Source of the DNA: Cyanomargarita calcarea GSE-NOS-MK-12-04C
Lineage (GTDB): Bacteria; Cyanobacteriota; Cyanobacteriia; Cyanobacteriales; Nostocaceae
Reading direction: 5' to 3'
Length of the DNA stretch: 51,131 nucleotides
Assembly (NCBI GenBank): GCA_019359595.1
Contig: JAHHGZ010000050.1
Span: forward strand, 1 to 51,131
Each line of letters starts with the position of its first letter. Position 1 is the first letter of the stretch. Below are positions 34,920 to 43,729 of the stretch, one piece after another. Both the position numbers and the translations under genes were made by a program. The notes below the pieces were generated by a model. The model saw only the letters and a program-made list of their open reading frames with translations, had not been told where the DNA came from and did not search any database.

Positions 34920-35642
34920 TCAACTCCCAACTTCTAACTCCACCCCTCCTAACTCCTCATGTTGAATTTGGCATTTTTGTGCTGCAACTTCCCCTTGCAA
35001 CCAATTATTAAACCGTTCATTTAACAATCGCTGACGTATAGAACGGTCGAATTTTGCTGGTAGCATCTTTTGTAATCGGACAATTACAAACCATTCTCCA
35101 ACTTGAGTCGGTGGTAATAATTGATTTGGTTGAATGGCTGATAGTATTCTCGCTAAAGCTGGATGAATTGTCTGCAATTCTACAGGCCCAATTAAACCAT
35201 CTGTTTCAGCTTCTGGTCCTTGAGAATGTTCCCAGGCAAGTTTAGCAAAAGACTGTTCTCCTTCTTGAATGCGAAAATACAGTTCCTGGGCAATAGCAAT
35301 ATCTTTTACTGTTATTAGAGAATAGACGACTCGATCTAATTGAGCTTTGCGTTGCGAAAAGTACGATTCTAAATCACCTCCCCAAGTCGCTTGTTTAAAT
35401 TTTTCTAATTTTAGTTGACGAGTTGCACCCACTTCTAACTGCTCTGAACTCATCCCAGCATATTGTTGGGCTAATTGCTCGCAAGCAAGTTGAACTTCTT
35501 CTGATGTACACTCAATTTTCGCGATCGCTTTGTCGATAATCATCTCTTTTACAAGTAGCGGCAGCAATTGGTATTCTCCCAGCAGTGGCAGAACCTCTGC
35601 TCCTGTCAGTTTGCGATCGCCTACTTGCAGAACTGGATACAT
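34920..35642 (-). CDS. PpiC-like peptidylprolyl isomerase family protein
   Basis: The 240-residue protein has the layout of SurA/PpiC-type foldases: an N-terminal helical part (VLPLLGEYQLLPLLVKEMIIDKAIAKIECTSEEVQLA) and a parvulin-like domain (IAIAQELYFRIQEGEQSFAKLAWEHSQGPEAETDGLIGPVE, then HPALARILSAIQPNQLLPPTQVGEWFVIVRL). No signal peptide is seen, so it may act in the cytoplasm. It is the first gene of the secretion set, 143 bp upstream of the exporter gene, and may assist folding or delivery of the exported protein. Confidence 0.85.
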   Translation of the reverse strand: MYPVLQVGDRKLTGAEVLPLLGEYQLLPLLVKEMIIDKAIAKIECTSEEVQLACEQLAQQYAGMSSEQLEVGATRQLKLEKFKQATWGGDLESYFSQRKAQLDRVVYSLITVKDIAIAQELYFRIQEGEQSFAKLAWEHSQGPEAETDGLIGPVELQTIHPALARILSAIQPNQLLPPTQVGEWFVIVRLQKMLPAKFDRSIRQRLLNERFNNWLQGEVAAQKCQIQHEELGGVELEVGS

Positions 35643-36655
35643 ATGATTTCTTAATATGGGTTAGCACCGTTATGAATTGTCTCAGAAAATAGGTTTAGAT
35701 AAGGTTTTGATTTGATTAAGATTGTACAAAGTGTACCTCAGCTTTCCGAATCTCTTCGCAAAATTTTTTCCGATCACATATTGACTTATTGAACATCACA
35801 TGATAAATAAAACTAAACTTGTTATGTCCAAGCAGAAAAAAAAAGAAAAATCAAGAAAAAATCTCATATCTCACTTTTTACTCTTGGAGGAACGCAATCG
35901 CTTAGGTTATAAAACCCGAACCTAGAGCTCTGCCTCACCTTTTTGCTTCTTAACTAAACGTTAAACATATTTTCTCTACCACATCCTTTTTATCTAAGTC
36001 TCCACCTAATGGCAGATCCTCAAATTTTAAAATTTGATTTTGTTGTGGAATGTTTATAAGACTAATCCAAATAATAAACGATCCTGTCTTGCTAAACATC
36101 TTGTTTGTCCAGACAGGCGGAACCCCTATCCTACAATATTTATTTTTTTTAATTGCAATACCCTAAAATAAATATTGATGATTGTAAGATGGGTGCTTAC
36201 GCACGACCACATAAAAGTTAAGGAGTTAAATTGGATGCGTCGTAACTCATTAAGAATTTAGGGTGCCATATTTTCGTCTAGCACCTTACTTCTGGTTTTG
36301 TTTACAAACATCCCCTAACAGGTTAATCTAAATTGCCCAATTTAGATGTATTTCATTATACTAGTTATCTATATAGCCACAATATCCCAAATACTCTGTC
36401 AAGGTAACTTTGATGGGAAATTTATTAGTTTGTAGTGCCCCATCCATGAAGATAGATGTGACAGACTACTAAGCGATCGCTGTAAAATTCATCTTGATAA
36501 AACAATTACATTGTTTATAATAACTTCAAATTACTGCATTTACAATCAAATAATTACAGTATCATAATTTTATTTATTGTCGCAACTATCTAAGGGTATT
36601 TGCTTAAGTACATCTAATGAAGTAAGTTATTAAAAATAATTAAATAGACATAAAT
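35643..36655. other. 1-kb intergenic region upstream of the P450 gene
   Basis: No gene longer than a few codons is supported. Two tiny ORFs (10 residues near 36189, and 8 residues at about 36236 behind an AAGGAG) are visible but could be chance. A hairpin TAGGTT/AACCTA lies at 35903-35924. The region is AT-rich and should hold the promoters of the PpiC-like and P450 genes. Confidence 0.5.
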
Positions 36656-37885
36656 ATGACATTAGCTCAAGAAAAAAAAATTTACAATTTACTTTCATTA
36701 GAAGCTTTATTAAACCCTTACCCATTATACGACCAACTCCGTCAAGAAGCTCCTGCTTATTATTGTGAAGAGGGTGGATTTTGGTTGTTGACTCGGTATA
36801 AAGATGTAGAATCAGCACTTTTAAATCCGCATCTAAGTTCGGACAAACAAGCTTTATATGCAGGTAAGTTGCTCGGCTTAAATAAAGATTCGATTAAGAA
36901 TATTATGAAGCTGCTCGGTGGGATGATGGTTGATAAAGACCCACCAGACCATACCAAGATGCGAAAAGTATCGTTAAGTGGGTTTACAGTTCGAGCTATC
37001 GAAAGTTGGCGTGAAATCATTCATGAAACAACTAACAATTTGCTCGATCGAGTCCAAGATTCCGGACGGATGGATGTGGTTGCAGACTTGTCGTTACCGT
37101 TGCCATCGCTAATGATATCGAAAATTATGGGTGTGCCGGAACAAGACCGATCTGATTTTATGCAATGGGCTATTGACGTAGCGACTTTCTGGGGGGCACC
37201 GAGCGGTGAGGAAGTTGAGATGTTGGCACTTAGGGCAGACAAATCCGCAGTATTATTTACCAAGTGCATTCAAGAAATGATTGGAGAACGCAAGCGCAAT
37301 CCAGGTAACGACATGATTAGCTTGCTTGTTACTGCATATGAAGAAAATAATTTAAATTTGGACGAACTGCCATCGTTGTGCATTTTAATCATGTGTGCTG
37401 GTCTTGTAACTACTGCTGACTTGATACCTAATGGGATGAATGCCCTTTTAACTAATCCCGACCAGTTCGACAAACTTAAAAATAATTCTGCACTGATTCC
37501 AACTGCGGTCGAAGAAATGATGCGATTCGACCCTCCAGTACCAATTATTTTTCGAGTAGCTTCTTCCGATCTTAATATTGGTAATAAAATAATTCCAACT
37601 GGTAGTATAGTTGCTTTGGGTCTTGGTTCCGCGAACCGCGACCCAGAAAAATTTGATTTACCCTCAATCTTCGATATCACACGCACGAATAACGAACATT
37701 TGGGTTTTAGCAAGGGTATTCATTTTTGTCTAGGTGCAGTTCTTGCACGCATGGAACTGACAATTTGTTTTGAAACTTTGCTATTAAGAATGCCCAATAT
37801 TAGTTTTGACGCTTATAATCTACCAGTGCCGAAACGCCAAACCATAGCGTTTAAGGGATTTAAATCATTTCCTGTCAAGTTTTAA
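36656..37885 (+). CDS. Cytochrome P450
   Basis: A soluble bacterial class I-type P450 of 409 residues that would need a ferredoxin partner. The haem-binding loop FSKGIHFCLG places the Cys ligand at 358, and the ExxR pair is Glu287/Arg290. In the I helix the usual AGxD/ET reads AGLVT (248-252): the acidic residue that helps deliver protons is Val251, while Thr252 is kept. DPPDHTKMRK is the typical helix-C motif. No terpene cyclase, NRPS or PKS gene lies next to it; the convergent iron-importer operon follows. The substrate cannot be read from sequence. Confidence 0.95.
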   Translation: MTLAQEKKIYNLLSLEALLNPYPLYDQLRQEAPAYYCEEGGFWLLTRYKDVESALLNPHLSSDKQALYAGKLLGLNKDSIKNIMKLLGGMMVDKDPPDHTKMRKVSLSGFTVRAIESWREIIHETTNNLLDRVQDSGRMDVVADLSLPLPSLMISKIMGVPEQDRSDFMQWAIDVATFWGAPSGEEVEMLALRADKSAVLFTKCIQEMIGERKRNPGNDMISLLVTAYEENNLNLDELPSLCILIMCAGLVTTADLIPNGMNALLTNPDQFDKLKNNSALIPTAVEEMMRFDPPVPIIFRVASSDLNIGNKIIPTGSIVALGLGSANRDPEKFDLPSIFDITRTNNEHLGFSKGIHFCLGAVLARMELTICFETLLLRMPNISFDAYNLPVPKRQTIAFKGFKSFPVKF

Positions 37886-38126
37886 TTATAGTTATTAAAA
37901 TGGACTAGAAAAAAGCTTTATTTTGCAGTACGTTTAGTTACTGATAAAATGAATTCTATGCGGTTTATACGCAAGGTGCAAAACATCAGACAAGGCACTC
38001 ATAAAGAAAGAATATTTTATGAGCTTTTCAGCCACTTTAGATGGTAGGTTTATTTACGCCGTTGTGTGCTAGCGATCTCAAATGCTTTTGTGAAGCGGAA
38101 CAGGATCTTTCCGCTACTACAAGATT

Positions 38127-39167
38127 TTACTCAGGAAAAATTCTGACTGCATTATTGGCGATCGCGATTTCTACTGCTGTTCCTTCAGATAACACAGTGT
38201 CGGTCATAGTTCGAGCATGAATTTCTTTACCGGAAGGAGTGTGCAAGCAATAGCAGTATTCCCGTCCTAAAAATCGTCGGCTGTGGATGACAAGGGAACT
38301 ATCTGTGCAAGGTTTTAAGATAAAATCCTCTTGGCGAATCATTATTTCTCCGGTTTCATAGGAATCGCTGGTTTTTACCTCAAAATTACCAATTTCCGTT
38401 GACCACAAATTACCTTGACGACGAGCTGGAAGAAAATTTGCCTGGGTGACAAATTTAGCTACAAACCGTGATGCTGGATGGGTATAAATTTCTTCCGGTG
38501 TACCAATTTGTTCTAAATGCCCTTGCCGCATTACCCCTACAATATCGGAAATTGCTAATGCTTCTTCTTGGTCGTGGGTGACAAAAATTGCTGAGGTCTT
38601 TGCAGTTTTCAGAATATTTCGGATTTCTTCACGTAACTGTAACCTGACTTGGATATCAAGATTGCTTAATGGCTCATCCAGAAGCATTAATTTGGGCTGG
38701 GGTGCTAAAGCACGTGCTAAAGCAACTCGTTGCTGCTGTCCACCAGAAAGTTCGTAAGGGTAACGTTGTTCTAAACCTTCCAGTTTCACTAGTATTAAAG
38801 CTTCCCTAACTCGCTGTTGCACTTGTTGTTTGCTAAGGTTTTTTAAGCCAAAACCAACATTTTCTACCACTGTTAAATGGGGAAAAAGTGCATAATCTTG
38901 AAAAACAATGCCAATGTCACGTTTTTCTGGTGGTATCAAAGTCACTGAGTTACAAACAATTTGTCCGTCAATTTCGACAGTTCCGGTTTGTAGATTTTCA
39001 AAACCAGCAATCATTCGTAGCAATGTTGTTTTACCACAACCTGATGGTCCGAGTAATGCTAATATATCCCCTTTTCTCAATGTCAAAGATACATTATTAA
39101 CCGCAGGCAATGTATTTTTAGAGAAAATCTTTTTGGCGTTATTTATGTTTAAAATTACTTTTTGCAT
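38127..39167 (-). CDS. futC: Ferric iron ABC transporter ATP-binding protein
   Basis: The 346-residue ATPase has Walker A GPSGCGKTT, Q-loop FQDYALFPHLTV, signature LSGGQQQRVALARAL, Walker B LMLLDEPLSNLD and the switch His in VTHDQEEALA. A C-terminal TOBE-like domain from about residue 240 places it in the FbpC/PotA-type importer ATPases. It is the third gene of the futA-futB-futC-like operon, 77 bp after the permease gene, with a short hairpin between. It powers uptake of ferric iron from the periplasm. Confidence 0.92.
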   Translation of the reverse strand: MQKVILNINNAKKIFSKNTLPAVNNVSLTLRKGDILALLGPSGCGKTTLLRMIAGFENLQTGTVEIDGQIVCNSVTLIPPEKRDIGIVFQDYALFPHLTVVENVGFGLKNLSKQQVQQRVREALILVKLEGLEQRYPYELSGGQQQRVALARALAPQPKLMLLDEPLSNLDIQVRLQLREEIRNILKTAKTSAIFVTHDQEEALAISDIVGVMRQGHLEQIGTPEEIYTHPASRFVAKFVTQANFLPARRQGNLWSTEIGNFEVKTSDSYETGEIMIRQEDFILKPCTDSSLVIHSRRFLGREYCYCLHTPSGKEIHARTMTDTVLSEGTAVEIAIANNAVRIFPE

Positions 39168-39192
39168 GACTCAATTTTTCTAGAAGATTTTG

Positions 39193-39218
39193 TAGAGACG
39201 TTAGAAATTACGTCTCTA
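39193..39218. repeat. TAGAGACGT hairpin
   Basis: TAGAGACGT (39193-39201) and ACGTCTCTA (39210-39218) form a perfect 9-bp stem between the permease and ATPase genes of the iron operon. The arm words resemble the inner stem at 15223-15269. Confidence 0.75.
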
Positions 39219-39244
39219 TGAATTATTTGTAAAAATCCTCGATT

Positions 39245-40819
39245 TCAGTTCTTTTTTTCTTGCGATAGCACCAAAAAAGTAGAAATTATAGACACCAGCA
39301 AAATCATTAATGAAGCAGCTGCCGCATCGGCAAAATCAACATTTTCTGTAGCTTTCCAGATTTTTACTGCTAGGGTATCAAATTCGATTGGTGCGAGCAT
39401 GATTGTTGCTGGTAATTCTTTAATTGCTGTTAAGAATACCAACACTGCACCACTGACAATACCAGGGCTAACTAAGGGTAGAGTCACATATTTTAAGGTC
39501 TGCCACGGTGTTTTGCCTAAACTACGTGCGGCTTCTTCTATTTGGGGATTAACTTGTAATAAAGAACTGCGAACTGTGCCCACTGATTGTTGTAAAAATA
39601 GCACCACAAAGGCAAATATTAGCATCCCCAAAGTTTGGTATAACATTGGTAAGTAATTAGCACCAAAAAATACTAATGAAAGGGCTACTACTATCCCCGG
39701 TACACCAAAACAAACATAAGTGAAGCTTTCAACAGTGGCTATAAATCTACTAGGGAAGCGTACTGATAAAATGGCAATAGGTAAGGCTAAAATAGTGGTG
39801 GCAATGGCTGCAAGTCCAGAGGCCGTAATTGAATTTAGGGTAGCTGGAAATAAATTAGTAAAGCTGTAACCGTTCTGAAGTCCTTGAATGAGCCAAAATA
39901 GGGTAATAACTATTGGTAACACTACACCTAAAAAGGCGATCAGACTACAAAAAAGAAGAGCTGGAAATTTCCAAATTCCCAGTTTAATAGCTTTCACATT
40001 TCGCAATGATGCAGAACCACGACTATAGTAGGCACCACGCGATCGCACTCTGTACTCTAGCCATAACATCAACAGTACCAGCGTCACCAACATTAACGAC
40101 AAAACTGCTGCTGAGTCACGGTTAAAACTGGCTTTATACTGAATAAAAATTGCCCGTGTAAAGGCATCAAACTGCATTAAAGACGGTGTACCAAAATCTC
40201 GTACAGCATACAATGCTACCAATAAACCCCCGGCAATTAAGGATGGTTTTAATTGCGGTAAAGTCACTCGAAAAAAGGTTTGTCTGCTGTTGTAGCCCAT
40301 ACTGCGAGAGGCTTCTTCTAAGGTCGGGTCAAGTCCTTGTAATGCAGAGCGCACACTCAGCAGCATGTAGGGGTAGGTAAACAAAGTCATAGCCAATATT
40401 ACCCCAAACCAGCCATATATTGAAGGTAATTCTTCTACACCTAATGGTTGCAGTAACAGTTGCAGAAAACTACCACGGGGTGCAAAGGCTGCAATTAAGG
40501 CAAAACTACCAACGTAGCTAGGCACAGCTAAGGGTAAAGTTGTCGCTACCAACCAAAAACGCCGTCCAGGTAAGTCTGTCCGTACCGTCAGAAATGCCAA
40601 AGGTACGGCAATCAGAGCAGATAATAATGCCACAACCAGCATCATTACCGTACTGTTGAACAAAACCGTGAGATTGCGCGGACGAGTAATTATTTCCACT
40701 ATTTCCCCGCCAATACTCGTCGCACGAATCACCAAGTAAACTAATGGTAGAGCGATGGCGATCGCCACCACCACTGCCACTAGCGTCAGAAACAATGGCG
40801 GCCGAACCGCTTTTGACAC
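39245..40819 (-). CDS. futB: Ferric iron ABC transporter permease
   Basis: This 524-residue permease is a fusion of two six-helix halves, as in FbpB, with one EAA loop in each half (LEEASRSMGYNSRQTFFRVTLPQLKPS and IEEAARSLGKTPWQTLKYVTLPLVSPG). About 12 membrane spans are seen. The start is GTG at 40817-40819, which touches the futA stop codon (40820-40822), so translation is probably coupled. It forms the membrane channel for iron delivered by the FutA-like binding protein. Confidence 0.93.
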   Translation of the reverse strand: MSKAVRPPLFLTLVAVVVAIAIALPLVYLVIRATSIGGEIVEIITRPRNLTVLFNSTVMMLVVALLSALIAVPLAFLTVRTDLPGRRFWLVATTLPLAVPSYVGSFALIAAFAPRGSFLQLLLQPLGVEELPSIYGWFGVILAMTLFTYPYMLLSVRSALQGLDPTLEEASRSMGYNSRQTFFRVTLPQLKPSLIAGGLLVALYAVRDFGTPSLMQFDAFTRAIFIQYKASFNRDSAAVLSLMLVTLVLLMLWLEYRVRSRGAYYSRGSASLRNVKAIKLGIWKFPALLFCSLIAFLGVVLPIVITLFWLIQGLQNGYSFTNLFPATLNSITASGLAAIATTILALPIAILSVRFPSRFIATVESFTYVCFGVPGIVVALSLVFFGANYLPMLYQTLGMLIFAFVVLFLQQSVGTVRSSLLQVNPQIEEAARSLGKTPWQTLKYVTLPLVSPGIVSGAVLVFLTAIKELPATIMLAPIEFDTLAVKIWKATENVDFADAAAASLMILLVSIISTFLVLSQEKKN

Positions 40820-41830
40820 TTACAGAACTCCTGCTTGTTGTAATAATTTCAAAGTTCCTTCCAAATCAGATAATTTAGTCAAATTAATTTTGGGAGGATT
40901 TTGTTGAGCCAGTGGAGTTAGATTTGCTGGTCCTTTTATCCCTCTAACTAAAGGATATTCAGTGGTTTTTTCGGCAAAATAGTTTTGCGCTTTTGGACTG
41001 AGCATATACTTTACGAATGCTTCCGCATCGTTTCTTTGGTCGGTAGTCTTGAGAACTGCAATCCCAGCAACATTAATCATTGCACCTGCATCTTTGCGGG
41101 TATAGTGGTGGGCTACAGGAAAATCTGGTTTTGTTTTGTTGTAACGCTGTAAGTAGTAGTGATTCGTCAATCCAAGAAGAATTTCACCCCGTCCCAAGGC
41201 TTCAATGATTGCGGTGTTTTTACCGTAATCTTTGACACCATTAGCTTTCATTGCCTTCAACCATTGCAGTGTCTTTTGGTCGCCCTCGGTAACTCGCATA
41301 GCGGTGACAAAGGATTGGAATGAACCATTTGTAGGTGACCAGCCAACTTTACCTTTCCATTTTGGTTGGGTTAATTCCAAAACTGATTTTGGTAAATCGC
41401 CCTGTTTGACTAACTTCGTATTGTAATCAATCACACGAGCTCGTCCGGATATTCCCATCCAATTTCCTTGTTGAGAACGAAAAGGAGAGTCAATCTGTTT
41501 CAGTAATGAACTGGCAATCGGTAAAGTGCGTTGTCTTTGTTCCATCGCACCCAAAGCACTTGCATCTTGGGCGAAGAACAAATCTGCACGGCTATTTTTA
41601 CCTTCTTCCAACAGTGCTACAGCTAGTTCCGCAGTATCACCATAACGGACTTGAATATTCAGTTTTAAATCCTTTTTTGCTTCTTCAATTAAAGGAGCAA
41701 TCAGCTTCTCTTCTCTACCGGAATAGATAATAAGAGTTTTTGATTGTGCATTTGCAATCAAACTAATTCCCCAACTGAGGATTAAAGCTAACGCACCAGT
41801 TGCGGTAACTTTGATCGGTAGAGTTTTCAA
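40820..41830 (-). CDS. futA: Ferric iron ABC transporter substrate-binding protein
   Basis: The 336-residue periplasmic protein has a Sec-type signal peptide (MKTLPIKVTATGALALILSW..., cleavage near ANAQS) and the FbpA-like fold: LIIYSGREEKLIAPLIEEAKK, VRYGDTAELAVALLEEG, ADLFFAQDASALGAM, and the tyrosine pair in LTNHYYLQRY that coordinates ferric iron. The YSGREEK start is more FbpA-like than the YSSRHY of Synechocystis FutA. It heads the operon. Upstream (41870-41890) lies an AT-rich stretch with GATAAC/TATGAT words that could hold a Fur site, but I cannot confirm one. Confidence 0.92.
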   Translation of the reverse strand: MKTLPIKVTATGALALILSWGISLIANAQSKTLIIYSGREEKLIAPLIEEAKKDLKLNIQVRYGDTAELAVALLEEGKNSRADLFFAQDASALGAMEQRQRTLPIASSLLKQIDSPFRSQQGNWMGISGRARVIDYNTKLVKQGDLPKSVLELTQPKWKGKVGWSPTNGSFQSFVTAMRVTEGDQKTLQWLKAMKANGVKDYGKNTAIIEALGRGEILLGLTNHYYLQRYNKTKPDFPVAHHYTRKDAGAMINVAGIAVLKTTDQRNDAEAFVKYMLSPKAQNYFAEKTTEYPLVRGIKGPANLTPLAQQNPPKINLTKLSDLEGTLKLLQQAGVL

Positions 41831-42449
41831 TTCTTTGACTCCTAGTTATGTTAACAAAAAAGACTCTCATTAAGAAGTTATCATAATTATTACGTTGGAA
41901 TTGTCTTAATTTCGAGTTAATCTTATACAATTGCCTCAGTATTTTGTCTGGAAACTAGGTTTACAAGTGGAAAATCAATCTTTTTGTATTTTAATATACA
42001 TCAAATTTTGTCCTGCTTACGCAAACGAGTTATTTCTTAAAATTGGTAATGGGATACAGAGTATGAGGTATAGAGCGATTTCCAATGCCCAAAACCCTTA
42101 TTTTCCCCTTCTATTCCGTAAGCCCTATAGATTCTCTGGGATTTATAAGGGCATTTGAAACTATTGATATTAGCTCTCAGCAGCGAGAGATTTATTAATA
42201 TAACAATTAAGTAAGCATTCCATCTCATGTCGCGATCGCTAAGTTACAAGAACCTAAATAGTACTTAAGTACTATAAATTAAAATTATAAAACTGAGCAA
42301 AAAATGAGCAAGTTTTGGTCTGGGAAATGAGCAATAGAGTAAATACACTGGGCAATAGTTTGGTGATAACCCAGTCTGTTTGGAAATCCAAATCAGCCTG
42401 CTATTTCCAGATCCAAAAGTAGGGACAAAAGACCTCAAGGAGGGCAACT
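41831..42449. other. Divergent region between the iron operon and the DUF4331 operon
   Basis: No gene is supported. A candidate -10 (TATGAT on the minus strand, 41880-41885) faces futA. The right part has a HIP1 site at about 42232-42239, an AGTACTTAAGTACT palindrome near 42258-42271 and the strong AAGGAGGGCAACT leader of the next gene. Confidence 0.5.
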
Positions 42450-43724
42450 ATGAGAATAAATGCTCAGAGTAATACCTCTATTCTACCAACTGAACGCAGC
42501 TTACCTATAGATAAACCAGTCCAAAATATGGCATTTTTTCCTATCAAGCGATCGCTTTATTTAACAGGAGCAACTAGGTTTTTTCGTGCCATAGTGGCAT
42601 TTTTTGCTATTTTGCTCGTAGTATTAATGGGAGCAACTCCAGAAGCTAAGGCTTCAGATCACCAAGACACAACTTTTCTTGCTACTAAGCTTACTGCTGC
42701 GGATCTCACAGATTTGTTTGTGTTTGAGAGTCCGGCAGACCCCAGCTATGCTGTCCTAGTAATGGATTTCGACCCTCTCATCGTTTCTGGTGAGATAAGA
42801 CCGTTTGACCCGAATATTCTCTATCAGTTCAAAATTGATAACACGGGCGACAATATCGAAGATGTCGTACTCCAATTTAAAGTAGATGGAACAGGTCGAT
42901 CGCAAAATGTCAAGGTGTACGGTCCAGGTAGTCCAAGCAAAGTAGGAACGGAGTCCAGTCTAATTGCACAAAGTGGCAGAGGCTTTCTCAACCAGACGTT
43001 TACCACAGCCAACAATATGAAAGTCTTTGTTGGTAAGCGTAAAGACCCCTTCTTTTTCGATCTGGAGCAATTCTTCAAAATCATCCCCGATCGCAACTAC
43101 ATTGTTCAGCCTAATCCAAGTCCTCCCTTCACAGTCCTTTCCTTTAGACCTGCTGGTGAAGCAAAAGACACCCTAGACCCATTCAACGTCCACTCAATTA
43201 TTGTTGAGCTACCCAGGAAACTGCTTGGTACTGGGAAGATTGGTGTTTGGATGACAACTAGTACAACAACTCCCAAACTCACAGATGGCAGTTTTGCTCA
43301 GATTGAGCGGTTAGCGGTTCCGGCACTGAATGAACTGTTTATGGACTTCAAAGATCATAATGGTAGTAATATTCAGACACCAACACAAGACGCTAGCAAT
43401 CAATCCCAATTCATTCAAGCCTTTGTTAGTGCGACTGGCCGACCTAAAGGAATAGCTGATGCAGTTATTTCAGTGGCAATTCCTGATGTTATCCAAGCTG
43501 ACCTTTCCAAACCAAGCGGTAGCTACTTTGGGACTCAGTTAGGGAACAACTTTGGTGGTAGAAGACCAAAGGATGACGTAATCGATGTAACAGCATCTGT
43601 TGTCTTTGGTAGTGCAGTTACAGGAATTACTCAAGGTCAAATTCTCCCACTAACTAGTGATAATGTTGGGCCTAAAGATTCCAACTTTCTCCCTGACTTC
43701 CCCTACTTAGGTAGTCCTCGTTAA
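42450..43724 (+). CDS. DUF4331 domain exported protein
   Basis: The 424-residue protein has a long N-terminal region with a signal/anchor (about 44-70: FFRAIVAFFAILLVVLMGA, cleavage near AKA) followed by the DUF4331 start SDHQDTTFLATKLTAADLTDLFVFES, with DPNILYQFKIDNTGD and LPRKLLGTGKIGVWMTT further on. DUF4331 proteins are exported, beta-rich and of unknown function. The gene begins an operon with a TPR protein (5 bases downstream) and a NicO transporter. A strong AAGGAGG precedes ATG 42450. A periplasmic role in metal handling is inference from the neighbours. Confidence 0.88.
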   Translation: MRINAQSNTSILPTERSLPIDKPVQNMAFFPIKRSLYLTGATRFFRAIVAFFAILLVVLMGATPEAKASDHQDTTFLATKLTAADLTDLFVFESPADPSYAVLVMDFDPLIVSGEIRPFDPNILYQFKIDNTGDNIEDVVLQFKVDGTGRSQNVKVYGPGSPSKVGTESSLIAQSGRGFLNQTFTTANNMKVFVGKRKDPFFFDLEQFFKIIPDRNYIVQPNPSPPFTVLSFRPAGEAKDTLDPFNVHSIIVELPRKLLGTGKIGVWMTTSTTTPKLTDGSFAQIERLAVPALNELFMDFKDHNGSNIQTPTQDASNQSQFIQAFVSATGRPKGIADAVISVAIPDVIQADLSKPSGSYFGTQLGNNFGGRRPKDDVIDVTASVVFGSAVTGITQGQILPLTSDNVGPKDSNFLPDFPYLGSPR

Positions 43725-43729
43725 AATTC

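Noticed and set aside
36189-36262. Two tiny ORFs (10 and 8 codons) as signalling peptides
   Set aside because: The second has a fair ribosome binding site, but neither carries an RGSGR-type motif or any other support.
41865-41895. Fur box upstream of the iron operon
   Set aside because: The sequence is AT-rich with partial GATAAT-like words, but I could not fit a convincing 19-bp palindrome.
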